From the NCBI GenBank assembly GCA_000827325.1, contig KN832872.1:2342096-2406095 (forward strand): DNA of 64,000 bases, read 5' to 3'. Each line of letters starts with the position of its first letter. The first letter of the stretch is position 1. The position numbers were made by a program, and so were the translations under genes. The notes beneath the pieces were generated by a model, which saw nothing but the letters and a program-made list of their open reading frames with translations, ran no database searches and had not been told where the DNA came from. This document shows positions 33,700 to 44,968 of the stretch, piece by piece. The stretch comes from Oidiodendron maius Zn (Eukaryota; Ascomycota; Leotiomycetes; Myxotrichaceae).

Positions 33700-35200
33700 T
33701 ATACACTATATTATATACAGTAACAACAAGTTGCAGGACCAGTCTTTATACGACTTGCATTTCCAGGTAAAACCACTTATAATTGCAATATACCACTTCT
33801 AATTGACTCTAGGTTTTGTATATCTCCTATTATAAGTAGTCCTCTATCTTGTAATCTATACTTTTTTGTACGATAACGCTAGCTTAACTTATCATTTGCT
33901 ATATAAAGCTCGGTATTCTTAGTATATAGTAATGTAAGCTCAGTGATTGCAAGCTATACACCTTTAGCTAGCTGGCTTATACTGTATAGAATATCAGTAA
34001 GAGAACTATTCTAATGTTATACAATCCTGTTTTATATAAAAGAAGTCTATAAGTATACCTTAATTGTATTGTTTAGAGTCTTTAGCTCCTAAAGTAGTAG
34101 TAAATTCTTAGCTGTTGATAGCCGAAATAGAGTCTGAATTTATACTTCAAGCTACAAAATTATATATTCTAGATTATATAGTACTAGACTAGATCCTCTA
34201 AAGCCTCTATAAATATTTGATTCCGTAAATGTTGTACAAAATACAATATAGAATACAGGTAAGAAGTCCTCCTTAGAAATATAGGTAATACCTGCTTATA
34301 TCAACTTCTTAATTTCTACTCTATATAAACGCTTTAAAGGCTGAAAACATCCTATATCAAGCAGCTAAAGCCAATAAGAAGAATAAGCTAGTATACAGAA
34401 AGTAATAATATTATTCTCCTTTATATAGAGTTCAAAATCAGTCAAGTAGTAACTCTTATAGCTATCAAGTATAAGAAGCCAATAAACACCCTTTATATAA
34501 AGCTTTGAATATTGATCAAAATACTGAATCTATTCTAGACCTCGCTTATTATTTGTCTAGCTATTTTTAGTAACTGTAATTAGCCAATTATACAGTAATA
34601 GGCTTTCGTCTGTCTAGCTCGAGAGATAAGTTTTCCCTGCTAAGATAATAAATGGAGGTATAACTTCACTATACAAACTTGTAGCTGCAATAACAGTTAA
34701 CTATTCATGATTCCTAGGCTAAGTAGCTCTAGGTCTACTCTATCTTTTAGTACTTGTTATAACCATTTCTAAGGTAATTTAGCCTATACAAAACCTAGTC
34801 TTATTGAAGTTCTATATATCCTCCTCATGAATCCTATATTTGTTTACTATATTTTGTACAAGCTGAAACTATATATTATATATATCTGGATCTTTGTATT
34901 GGACCCTCTAATAGTCAATTATACGATTTAATTGTGCTTTTAATTCAGGGGTTTATCGTATAAAGTTCGATATCTAGTTCTTGCTGACGTATCTACTGTT
35001 TCGGAGTTCAAGAATACGATTTGCTATATCTTCAACAGCACTTATCCAAGGAGGGAATACTCGCGAATCTAGATCAAGAATATATTATATAATTATTGAT
35101 TCTTCTAAAGGAGTGATTTTCCAAGAGTTAGCAATACAATCTTTTCGTAAAGGAATTCCGTGTAATCAAGTAGCTAATATCTTAGAAGGAACATGATATA
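33700..35200 (-). pseudogene. Pogo/Fot1 transposase remnant
   Basis: In one minus frame between about 35150 and 34900, with stops ignored, the translation reads ITPLEESIII, YILDLDSRVFPPWISAVEDI and NRILELRNSRYVSKNWISNF, matching the Tc5-type (CENP-B-like) helix-turn-helix DNA-binding domain of Fot1 transposases. Several in-frame stops interrupt it. The DDE catalytic domain downstream is too decayed to read. The span is approximate. Confidence 0.75.
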
Positions 35201-35319
35201 TATATACAACTTTCGCTAGTAGCAAATATAGAGTTATATAAAGAACATTTACTATAAGAATCAAATCAGACTCTAGCCAATGTTTTGTTATTTTAACTAA
35301 TTAAAAAATCACGGTTCAA

Positions 35320-35383
35320 ATGATTTTATATAATACCAAGAAATTTTAGGAAGTTTGCTTGTGTAGGAAGTTTGCTTGTGAAC
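35320..35383 (-). repeat. Right terminal inverted repeat of the Fot1/pogo element
   Basis: Complement begins GTTCACAAGCAAACTTCC; 57 of 64 positions match the left end, the rest being transitions. Confidence 0.88.
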
Positions 35384-35385
35384 TA

Positions 35386-35865
35386 CATTATTGGGAAACA
35401 GTTATAATATTTCAAGGGGAATTCTATTACAACTAATGATAAGTATTCTTGAACATATTAATTTATATTACTCTCGTTCTAATTTTAAGAAGCCAACCTG
35501 TTCTACGATCTTCTATAAATATAGAGAAATAGGGTAATCCATACGCTTTGCTTATATATGCAGCTGGTCACGTATATGTCTAATACCATCAGAGTAATGT
35601 ATACGAAGTTTATATTTGCTTAATTCTCCTCTACAAAATCCCTAGTAACCCTGAGAGTCAGGAGCAGACATCGCCTCCTCCTTTACGTGTTCATGATAAC
35701 CGAAAAGTATCTCCTTATCTGCGACAGATATCTTGGAGGATTAGTATTTCTGACCTGGTCATGCTGTGTCTTGCACTGCAAATCCCTGTGAGCTACGATA
35801 CCGTTGAAGTCGACGGTACTATAGAGGTGACCAGAGGGGTAGGCACCGTTGTAGCTATTGAGGAG
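35386..35865. other. 3' flank of the CBM1-module gene
   Basis: AT-rich to about 35640. No further gene recognised. Confidence 0.35.
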
Positions 35866-36561
35866 CTAGCTTGTGTCTGTAACACATACGTAATAGCCAT
35901 AGACGCCTGGGCCGGAACAGGCGAATCCAGGCACACAGTCCGTTGGAGATGATCGCTCGACAGCGGATTCTCCACCTAGTAAAATCGTTAGACAACACCC
36001 TAAGGACTTTATTATGGATGCTCACAAAAGTTTCCTGGGCCAGCAAGGTCTGGAGTAGGGTCCGCTGGCGTTGTGGTATTTGCATCTGCTACACAATTGG
36101 AGAAATATTGGTTTGAGGCGACACAAGTCCACCCGGGTGGGCAAAGTGTAGGCCCTACATACCCTTGTCCTCCGCCTAGCTGGTGTTAAAGCGATTCCAA
36201 TTTTAGATCACGGTTCTAGTAACGCTTACATTGAGCATAAGGGAAGCAGTGAGGTACTATAGGGCCGACATTTGGATAACACTGATACCCTGGGAATGCG
36301 TTGGTCCCAGCTTAAGAACGATGGTAGAGTAAGTATATAGTATTCTAAACACGAGTGGATTATACTTACCTGCAGTACAAGTGCTCCCAGGCACGCACTG
36401 CCATTGGCCGTAGTAGCTCAATCCTCCGCCTACAATTTTATTACAACTTGAAGGGAAGCACGAACAGATAGGAGAGTCATACATTGTCCGTACAGCTCTA
36501 CAAGGACATCCTGGGCAGATACGGCACCCAGGAATAGAAGAATGCTAAGAATGTAGTTCAT
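35866..36561 (-). CDS. Small secreted protein with tandem CBM1-like modules
   Basis: A 159-residue secreted Cys-rich protein. Exons 36561-36483, 36429-36370, 36310-36230, 36175-36026 and 35975-35866; all four introns (53, 59, 54, 50 bp) are phase 1. MNYILSILLFLGAVSAQ is a clear signal peptide. Module 1 begins YGQCGGLSYYGQWQCVPGST; module 2 reads AQCGGQGYVGPTLCPPGWTC and ends NQYFSNC, an almost perfect fungal cellulose-binding (CBM1) pattern. A degenerate third module starts CGESAVERSS. Three of the introns split the first Cys codon of a module. Between modules 2 and 3 is a Thr/Pro/Asp linker. There is no catalytic domain. Likely a cell-wall-binding protein or effector acting outside the cell; binding to cellulose or chitin is inferred from the module only. 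Confidence 0.85.
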
Positions 36562-38744
36562 ATTTCATAGATAGATTAAGATGAAGAATATGCAAAGGAA
36601 GACAATCGTTGCCTAAGAAGCCCAAGGAAATTCTCGCGTCTTAAGTATCCCATGTTTGCCCCATGAGTTCCGTCGGGATAACATTCCCCCTCTTCTATAT
36701 GTCATGGGACTACAAATTGATTTGGAATAATATGAGATTTGACAGTTTGGCGTCTAGGAAATTTGGATAAATAAGGATAATTGTTCGTGCATATATTAAA
36801 GGAACCGAGTCAAGAGCACGGTTACTGTAATAGGCCTGGGGGTCGCTAACTTAAAAGCGAAGCAGTGGTAGGAAGGTTTCGCCTATCTCCACTACTTGTA
36901 TTCAAGTTCTCATGTTCCTGTGGCTCTCTTTCCGGTCTTTGATCTTGGGATACCTTCTTCATTCCTCTATTGAAAAAATTGTAATTTGAGTAGTCTTTGT
37001 GTTAATGCCTCATTACCGAAGGTCTATTCCACGATATTGCCGCTATGTTATGTGCTTTAATGACTAGATAGATTCACACTGACGTATACTCAATTCAGTT
37101 TTAAGCAATATAAAACTACTTTTGAACTAGGCATAGCTCTTCTCTAATGATTTAAGACTAGCAATTTAGTATAAATATAGGTTGCTTGTGAATAAGTACA
37201 ATCCTATTGGTTGATTAAAGGGGCTTAGTCCGTGCCTAACGAGCATTTCAGTGAGGAACTATACCTTGAATGCTTGAGCATTTCGACCCGACAACTTTTT
37301 CTCCAGCTAAACTCGCATGCACCCTGTCGTCATGCCGAGTAACTAAATTCGATTGCGCACCTGCCTCTAAACGATGTCGAAGAGAGGATTTGAGCTTGAG
37401 AATAATCATGATCTATCGAACCTGGAAATCCGACATCCACCGACCAATGTCCACACAAGATTAAGGAACTCAGTGGATATCCAAAGAAGGCAAAGTAAAC
37501 CAAAAATTCAGCAATAAATTGAGAACAAACTTATGTAGAAAGGGGTGAGCACATTAATCCAGATAATAGGATGCCTCGTCCTCAGGAAATTTAATGTTGC
37601 TGTTCCAGCTTGGTAGTTGTGATGTCCACAAAAGAACATTCGTGTGATGACGACGAACAGGCCGAGCTTCAATTGACCCATTTATCGGGTAAGGAATATC
37701 TGACATCAAACCGATCTATGACGCAAGGTTTCCAAGAGACATACGGCTAGGGCATCAATTGCAACAGTTTGCCTCGCATATTTGCTACACATTGACCAGG
37801 ATCTTCCGGCCAAAGAGATCAGGAAGACTTTTCCGCGAGCACGGTATTCGACAAGCTCCCGGATAGCCTAGGCTTAGCAGAAGGACGAAAGACTGCAAGA
37901 TTTCATTATTAAAATTATCTTCTATAACTAAAGGTCTTATAAACATGCCTCTAGACCAGGAATTCGTAAGTGATTATTAGCTCGGTTCTTTCTCCTCCGC
38001 TAAGCTGCCTTGTGTGCCAAAAAATGGTCTCGATTCGTACTTTTTTTCCTAACATAGACATAATAGGATAATACCTTATGGAGTAAAACATCAGACCGCA
38101 AGCCAGTATCAGGAAACCGTGGCCCTCTTTGGGCAAGCGTATGGCCTGCCCCGGTGGAAGTTTGCCCAGCGACAAAGATTTGAGTGCTTCTCGCTTCGCT
38201 GGTGCAGCGACCGCAACCAAAATGTGGTCGACTGTATACTAAAAAGACGATTTGAATTTTTTTTTAAGTGGTTTTAATACTCTAATAGAAAAAAATGAAA
38301 TCAGTATTTGCCCAACGAGAGGGTTTTGCCCCGTTTCGCTTGTCTCTTGGTATACGACTTGGAATTTTATACTCTGCTATCGGATCGGATGAACTCTTGT
38401 ATAGCCTAGCACCCTTAGTGGGTTAATTGGCTGGGTCCGTGCCCAATGTGCATCTAGAGCCGTTCATCTTTTACCCGCCGCCAAATTCCCTATCACTTTA
38501 TCAAAATTGTCCTATTAACCGGAAAAGCATACGGACGGGCCGATACCTGAAAGTGCCGTATCTAGGGATATATCTCGGATAAAGTTCACGCGAGCTCGGT
38601 TCTTCGGGGCTGTTCCCCGGCTTTCAACTGGCTCAGTGCATCGGCAATGGAGGATTTACTCTTCGAGAGACTATATAAGCGTTCCGGAGCCTCCCTACAA
38701 GAGCGTGAGAAAATCAAACGTAATAAACATAACTAGCACCGAAA
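36562..38744. other. Long intergenic region between two CBM1 genes
   Basis: Shared upstream region of two divergent secreted-protein genes, so it may hold common regulatory sites. Frame 37951-38220 on - lacks an ATG start and any domain. A TATA-like TATATAAG lies about 75 bp before the GH43 start codon. Confidence 0.4.
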
Positions 38745-40548
38745 ATGAGAGTATTTTCAAAACTTTTGCTTTATGCGGTTGTCGCGCTCGGCGCCAACTT
38801 CAATCAGCCAGTCCTCTGGGAGGATCTGGCCGATCTTGACATTTTCCGTGTTAACAACACGTTCTACTATTCTGCGTCAACTATGCACTATTCTCCAGGT
38901 GCACCTATCCTTCAGTCGTATGATCTGGTGAATTGGGAATATGTCGGACATTCGGTCCCCGCGCTTGACTGGGGAGCCATCTATAACTTGACTGGCGGGA
39001 ATGCGTATGTTAAAGGGATCTGGGCATCGACCCTGAGATATCGAGAAAGCAATGGGCTGTGGTACTGGATCGGGTGTATCCAGTTCACCACCACTTATGT
39101 GTTTACGGCGCCTTCAGTGGCCGGTCCGTGGAAGCAGAGTGGTGTTATTGACACCTGTTACTATGACTGTAGTTTACTTATCGACGACGACGATACGTTA
39201 TACGTAGCATACGGTGGGACTGACATCTCGGTTGCCCAGCTCTCAGCCGATGGCCTAAGTCAGGCTAGGACACAGCAAGTCTTTGCATCCACGGTTGGGA
39301 GCATCGAGGGGTCACGTTTTTACAAGTACAATGGGCAATACTACATTTTCAACGATCTACCCGCCTCTGCCGAATATGTGCTTAAATCAAGCAGTCCTTG
39401 GGGACCGTATACCCAGAAACTTCTTCAGAGTAACATTGCAACCCCCTTATCGGGAGGAGGGGTTCCTCATCAGGTGTGTGGCTATCTGTAGCTCGATGTT
39501 GAACAGGTTATACTAATACCGCCAGGGTGGAATTGTTGATACACCAGACGGCAGTTGGTACTACATGGCATTCGTAGACAGCTATCCAGGAGGACGAGTA
39601 CCTGTTCTAGCCCCGATTACATGGGGCTCTGATGGATATCCCCTTATAACAACCGTTAGTGGAGGATGGGGGGCATCATATCCATACCCTTTGACGCCCA
39701 ATATATTGGCCAGCCCAACTGGATTAGACAAATTCCAAGGGACGTCACTTGGCCCTCAATGGGAGTGGAACCATAACCCCGATCCGAATTATTTTGTCGT
39801 GAATAATGGCCTGACGCTGAAAACTGTCACCGTGACCAACGACTTGTATGCTGCGAGAAATACATTGACACATCGAATTTTTGGGCCTGAGTCTACGGTA
39901 ACCGTTGAGTTTACTATCAGTGGCATGAAGGCTGGGGATCACAGTGGGCTTGCCCTTCTTCGGGATTCATCAGCTTATGTTGCCATTATCAATAACAGTG
40001 GCACTACCCGCGTGAGCATGGTGGAAGGGCTAACAATGGATGCCAACTGGAATACGCTCTCAACTGGCTCCGAAGTTTCCGGTATAAATTTACCTAGCGG
40101 TACTTCCAAGATTTGGCTTCGCGCATTTGCCAATATCCAAATTGGTAGCGGCAAGACAGCTACGTTCTATTACAGCACAGACGGCTTCACCTTCCAGATT
40201 ATTGGTTCCCCGTACACCTTAAACAGCACCTGGAACTTCTTCATGGGCTACCGGTACGGGATCTTTAATTACGCTACCTCATCACTGGGCGGAAGTGTAC
40301 TGATAAGTTCGTTCGACATGGAGAGTGGTCCTCCATCTACGAATCCGGTAAGCACGACGTCAACGGGTCCCCCAGCCCTCAGTACGACTGTTACATCACG
40401 GCCAGGCACTATAACAAGTATGGCCACAGGTGTAGCAACTCAAACCGAGTGGGGACAATGTGGTGGAAGTGGATGGAGTGGACCGACTGTTTGTGCAGCC
40501 GGATTTAGTTGCTCGTCAGCCAACCCATGGTACTCCCAATGCCTATAA
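38745..40548 (+). CDS. GH43 glycoside hydrolase with C-terminal CBM1
   Basis: A secreted 583-residue enzyme of family 43 (beta-xylosidase/alpha-arabinofuranosidase type), expected to trim plant hemicellulose. Exon 1 38745-39473, 52-bp intron (39474-39525, perfect branch TACTAATAC), exon 2 39526-40548. Signal peptide [16 protein letters not shown]. The five-bladed propeller carries the three family acids: Asp in [16 protein letters not shown], Asp in [12 protein letters not shown] and the proton-donor Glu in [19 protein letters not shown] second beta-sandwich domain occupies residues about 310-515. After a Ser/Thr/Pro linker, residues 548-583 form a canonical CBM1 ([15 protein letters not shown], then the end NPWYSQCL). 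Exact substrate specificity cannot be read from the sequence. Confidence 0.93.
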
Positions 40549-42505
40549 AGTCAGATGAGATGAGGGCGATGACTCTTGTACAGGGTCATCTTGTGGAAAA
40601 TTGAAAAGAATTATGAAGTGCGGTAATTCATTAGTCGGATTCTTTAAATGATGCATTTCAATCGCAGACCCCACATATCTTAAGCTTGTGATCTACAGTC
40701 ATGGGCAGATAAAGATATCAATTTACTCACCTCTGCGCCTATTAGGCCTATTGAAATTTCATATAGCCATAGAGAAGCAATTTAGCTGCCTTGACCCTCC
40801 AAAATCCTGTTGTACTAGGCATTCGCACTGCCTTCAAGTTGCATCAGCTTTAAGGGTGAGACTAACAGGTCAACTCTAGAATATCATAGGTGCGCATAAA
40901 ACGCATCCAAATGGCAGCAAGTGTAATAAGTGGGCTAAATTCGTATCAAATTTAGCCAAAATGTTTCTCTCGGTCCCAGGTTCTGAGCTATCCATCTTTG
41001 TGCAGTCCGTATTAGTGGATGGTTATCATATTAAATGAGCGGTACCTAGGACATGTCAGCCTAAAATTGACACTTTATTCAGTGTACACTATTGAAGAAC
41101 TAATGTGATGATTCCGCTCTCATATCGGCGAATGGTTTTACCCGTTGTTTTTGCGGGGTAACAGATAGCCCGCCATCTCAAACCGTTAGCACACATAACC
41201 TTGGAGAATACCAATAACAGGAAAGTCCGCTATTTTGTACCATTTGAAGAGTGGCAGAAGCTTGACAAACTTTTATTGATATTTTCAATTGTATAAAGTG
41301 TCTTATAGAATGCCCTCCGGGCCATTCCTAGAACCCGCTCAGCAACAGTTGGCTCGCTGGAGCTCGCTAGAAGCAGCCTTAAGTGAGCCGACTACTATAA
41401 TACTACTTCTGGGCTTGCGGAATAGCAGAAGCCATTGGCAAGTGACAATTCGCCGCAGAGTTCCTCACGATGATGGCTCTCAAGATGAACAGCCCAATTT
41501 TGATGACGAGATGAGGCAAGCTCCCAAACATCTTTGATCAGGACGATAGCCGTACCGTCTCCATCTCCAAGCTGCACCACTTGTAGACTCCCTTTGCGGA
41601 TTAAATGCGTCGATGATGAGCTCCAGTAGCTTAAATTCCTGTAGGAGAGGTTACAGACACTTCGTTGTTTACAGCAGCGTGAAAGATGTCTTTCTTTGGC
41701 TTAGACTAGTAGGATACATAGCTAACTGCAAGGCTGAAAATATCAAGGATTGTATTTGTATAGAAATATTATAGCTTATAAAAGATTACGGCTGAGTTAG
41801 AATGAGAAATATATGATGTTGAACCGCCTACTCCCCTTATTTGCTTCATTCTCTGAACATTTCAGCCTATGTATAGATAAGAATCCAAAGTAGTTGCAAA
41901 TTTCGTTACAGATATTGTCACCGGATCTGCACTTTCCAATGATCCTAAACGATCCAGGCCACTTATACCACGAAGCTTCATAGCGTTGGCACATAGAATC
42001 CATCTGTTCCAGTGCATATCTCACATCAATAGTATCGAAATTTCCGCAGCGGTTCGTGGTGTCGATACAGTAGTACACCAGCATTTCCTGATTGATAACC
42101 CCGACCCACTGCGCTGGAGTATAGGTCGGTCCTAGAACCTGCCCATTTACCAATGCCAGTTGTTTATACATGCTCATCCAAAAACTTCAGCCATTGCCGT
42201 CCTCTGCACAATAGTTCCATAAAGTGGGCGGTGCGAAAGCATATCACGTACAATTCACTTGGCATTACGCATATGAAGACAAGGGTCTTAGAAATCAACA
42301 ACTTGGTAAAAGGCTGCCCACGAAGGATCGGCACGATGCCATTTGTGGAAGGTTACGGCACTTCAGGTGTAACCATGCCTCTAAAAAGTACATCAGGTGT
42401 TGGTCTATGGACTTGCTTGTCTGTAACTATGGTCCTTAAATTAGCGCTTTTATTGATCTACTTCAATTGCCAAGCTTCAAATTCACAGCACGCAGGACTT
42501 CAGAG
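40549..42505. other. Intergenic region with one unassigned Cys-rich frame
   Basis: Spacer between the GH43 and the large glycosidase genes. Only the minus-strand frame 41797-42177 is listed separately; other frames are short and featureless. Confidence 0.4.
41797..42177 (-). CDS. Hypothetical Cys-rich protein
   Basis: A 126-codon frame starting at an ATG. Seven cysteines lie in the last 95 residues (for example IIGKCRSGDNICNEICNYF), the pattern of small secreted proteins, but no signal peptide is visible at this start; an upstream exon could supply one. A possible intron (donor GTAAAT, acceptor GCAG before WVGVINQ) would change the N-terminus. No family recognised. It could be chance. Confidence 0.3.
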   Translation of the reverse strand: MSMYKQLALVNGQVLGPTYTPAQWVGVINQEMLVYYCIDTTNRCGNFDTIDVRYALEQMDSMCQRYEASWYKWPGSFRIIGKCRSGDNICNEICNYFGFLSIHRLKCSENEANKGSRRFNIIYFSF

Positions 42506-44968
42506 ATGCGTGCGTTTAGTGTCTGGGGCGTGAGCGCAGTCGCAATGGTGCTTTCACGGAAGGTCTCAGCCACAAATTTTCTCAACCACACACAGTTACT
42601 TGTCGGCGTGGAGGATCCCGACTGGTTCGAGCAGAACATCCCGTTCCTTGACATCCCCGACCAGCAGATTCAAGATGTCTACTATTACCGGTGGCAGACT
42701 TACAAGGAACACCTCGTTTACACCGGCGCCCAGTATGGCTACATGGCCAGCGAATTCCTGCAACCGGTCAGCTACGGCGCGCCTTATGGTGGGGTCGTCG
42801 CTGCCACGGGACATCACATCAATGAGGGCCGCTGGCTTAAAGACAAGACGTACGGCCAAGACGTCGTCAACTACTGGCTCGCCGGGCCCGGCCAGCTAAG
42901 CAAGCCGGCCACCGATGCAGTCAATGCCGACACCTTCGACTGGGCGCACGAGTATAGTTTCTGGGCGGCCAGTTCAGTGTGGCGGCAGTACCTCGTAACT
43001 AAAGATCAGGATTTCGTCGTGGGACAACTGGACAATCTCGTCCAACAGTATCGCGGCTGGGACAATCACTTCAACTCCAGCCTGGGGCTCTACTGGCAGG
43101 TTCCGGTCTGGGATGCCACTGAGTATAGCGCCGCCTCCTACGAGTCGAGCGATCCGTATCATGGCGGCGCTGGGTTCCGGCCCACCATCAACGGCTACCA
43201 GTACGGAGACGCGCGCGCCATCGCTGCCATCGCGGCCTTGCAGGGCGATTTGGACTTGAGCGACGAGTATACGACTCGGGCTAACTCGCTCCAGACGGCA
43301 ATGCAGCAACACCTGTGGGACACCAGCAACCAGTTCTTCAAGCACCTGGCCCGGGACAACAACCCATCAGAAGCGCTGCTCACAACGCGCGAAATCATGG
43401 GCTACGTGCCGTGGATGTTCAATATGCCGCAAGCTGCCGACAGTGCGGCCTTCGCGCAACTGAAGGACCCCCAGGGATTTGCAGCCACCTACGGGCCAAC
43501 CACTGCCGAACGGCGAAGCAAATGGTTCATGTATGAGAGCGCGAACTGCTGCCGATGGGACGGTCCGTCCTGGCCCTATGCCACCTCGCAGACCCTCACC
43601 GCGGTGGAGAACTTGCTGAACGACTACCCGGCGCAGTCATACATCACCTCGGCCGACTATGTCTCCTTTCTTCAAACGTATGCTGCGACCCTGTATAAGA
43701 ACGGCCAACCATATGTGGCCGAGGCTCACGACCCCGACGCGAATAACTGGATATACGACACGGAAGATCACAGTGAGGATTATAACCATTCCACCTTCGT
43801 CGACAACGTGATTGCTGGACTCATCGGCCTGCGCGCCCAGCCGGATGACACCCTGGTGGTTAATCCTCTCGCTCCTTCCTCGTGGGACCACTTCGCGCTG
43901 GAGAACGCGGCGTACCACGGCCATAGCGTGACAGTCCTGTGGGATAGCACAGGATCGCACTATGGTCAGGGCAAGGGCTTGAGGATCTACGTCGACGGAA
44001 ACCTCGTTGGCAACAGCGACAATCTGGGCTCACTCACGGTCAATGTTGGCTCAGCACTGGGCCAGACCCTTAGCGCACAGGTCAACATCGCTGCTAACGG
44101 GCAGCAATTCCCGCAGGGAACAACGGCATTCGCCTCCTATACCTCCCCCTACGACGACGTCTGGCGGGCCATTGACGGCATCGTTTGGCGTACAGCCATT
44201 CCCGAGAACAGCCGCTGGACCTCGTACGCCAGCCCAAACGCGCAGGACTACTTCGGTGTAGATCTCCGCCGTCCCCAGGCCGTTTCTGACGTGCGCCTCT
44301 ATTTCTACACTGACGGTGGTGGCGTCTTGCTTCCCTCCAGTTTCGACCTCCAGTACTGGACCGGAAGTGTCTGGACCACCGTCCCCAACCAGCAGCGCAA
44401 CGCGCCCCCGTCCACGTCAAACGCCCAGACCACGATAACCTTTCCAACCGTCACCACCTCGCAACTGCGGGTTGTCGCGCCTAACCCTGCTGCCGGAAAG
44501 GGTTGGGGACTGTCCGAGTTTGAGGTCTGGACGGCAGCAGTCTTTCAGTTGCAGAACGAGAATAGCGGTAAGCTCATGGGCGTCGAGGGGGAGTCGACCT
44601 CTAACAGCGCCAACGTACAGCAGTACGAGGACAACGGCACCCGGGACCATCTCTGGCAGTTTGTGAGCGCCCCCGGCGGCTGGTACAAGATCAAGAACTT
44701 GAACAGCGGTCTTCTGCTAGCCGTAGAGAATATGTCGACTGCCGACAGTGCGCAAATCCAGCAGTATGAGGACAATGGAACAGAAGATCACCTCTGGCGA
44801 GTGGACTCCCAAGGTGGCGGCTTATTCTTCATAAGAAACAAACATAGCGGGCTTCTGGCGGGAGTGGACGGTATGTCGATGAACAATAGTGCAAACGTTG
44901 TTCAGTTCGAGGATAACGGAACTAAGGATCACTTGTGGAGTATACTTCCAGCTGTTCCTGCGAGTTGA
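42506..44968 (+). CDS. Secreted (alpha/alpha)6 glycosidase with F5/8C and ricin-type lectin domains
   Basis: An intronless 820-residue secreted enzyme. Signal peptide MRAFSVWGVSAVAMVLSRKV. Residues about 40-500 form a six-hairpin glycosidase domain of the MGH1-like / GH95-like group (EYSFWAASSVWRQYLVTKDQ, LYWQVPVWDATEYSAAS, WDGPSWPYATSQTLTAVENL). Residues about 538-675 are a discoidin (F5/8 type C, CBM32-like) sugar-binding domain. Residues about 680-818 are three repeats of a beta-trefoil lectin of the RICIN type, each ending like QYEDNGTRDHLWQF. Base composition is far more GC-rich, especially at third codon positions, than neighbouring genes, and this architecture is common in actinobacteria. 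The upstream open codons begin with TTG, so the ATG at 42506 is used. The sugar hydrolysed is unknown. Confidence 0.85.
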   Translation: MRAFSVWGVSAVAMVLSRKVSATNFLNHTQLLVGVEDPDWFEQNIPFLDIPDQQIQDVYYYRWQTYKEHLVYTGAQYGYMASEFLQPVSYGAPYGGVVAATGHHINEGRWLKDKTYGQDVVNYWLAGPGQLSKPATDAVNADTFDWAHEYSFWAASSVWRQYLVTKDQDFVVGQLDNLVQQYRGWDNHFNSSLGLYWQVPVWDATEYSAASYESSDPYHGGAGFRPTINGYQYGDARAIAAIAALQGDLDLSDEYTTRANSLQTAMQQHLWDTSNQFFKHLARDNNPSEALLTTREIMGYVPWMFNMPQAADSAAFAQLKDPQGFAATYGPTTAERRSKWFMYESANCCRWDGPSWPYATSQTLTAVENLLNDYPAQSYITSADYVSFLQTYAATLYKNGQPYVAEAHDPDANNWIYDTEDHSEDYNHSTFVDNVIAGLIGLRAQPDDTLVVNPLAPSSWDHFALENAAYHGHSVTVLWDSTGSHYGQGKGLRIYVDGNLVGNSDNLGSLTVNVGSALGQTLSAQVNIAANGQQFPQGTTAFASYTSPYDDVWRAIDGIVWRTAIPENSRWTSYASPNAQDYFGVDLRRPQAVSDVRLYFYTDGGGVLLPSSFDLQYWTGSVWTTVPNQQRNAPPSTSNAQTTITFPTVTTSQLRVVAPNPAAGKGWGLSEFEVWTAAVFQLQNENSGKLMGVEGESTSNSANVQQYEDNGTRDHLWQFVSAPGGWYKIKNLNSGLLLAVENMSTADSAQIQQYEDNGTEDHLWRVDSQGGGLFFIRNKHSGLLAGVDGMSMNNSANVVQFEDNGTKDHLWSILPAVPAS

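Larger units (their letters stand above)
33535..35383 (-). mobile_element. Fot1/pogo-type DNA transposon, RIP-degraded
   Basis: 1,849 bp bounded by 64-bp terminal inverted repeats and flanked on both sides by TA (33533-33534 and 35384-35385), the target duplication of Tc1/mariner-pogo elements. The two ends differ at seven places and all are C/T or G/A transitions. Length matches Fot1-like elements of ascomycetes. The inside is extremely AT-rich with many stops, as expected after RIP. Coding orientation is minus. Confidence 0.9.

Noticed and set aside
36257-36484. Separate Cys-rich protein starting MYDSPICSCF
   Set aside because: The apparent start is intron sequence; splicing 36483 to 36429 gives the CBM1 motif in the correct frame.
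37951-38220. 89-codon minus-strand frame between the CBM1 genes
   Set aside because: No ATG start and no recognisable feature; expected by chance in this base composition.
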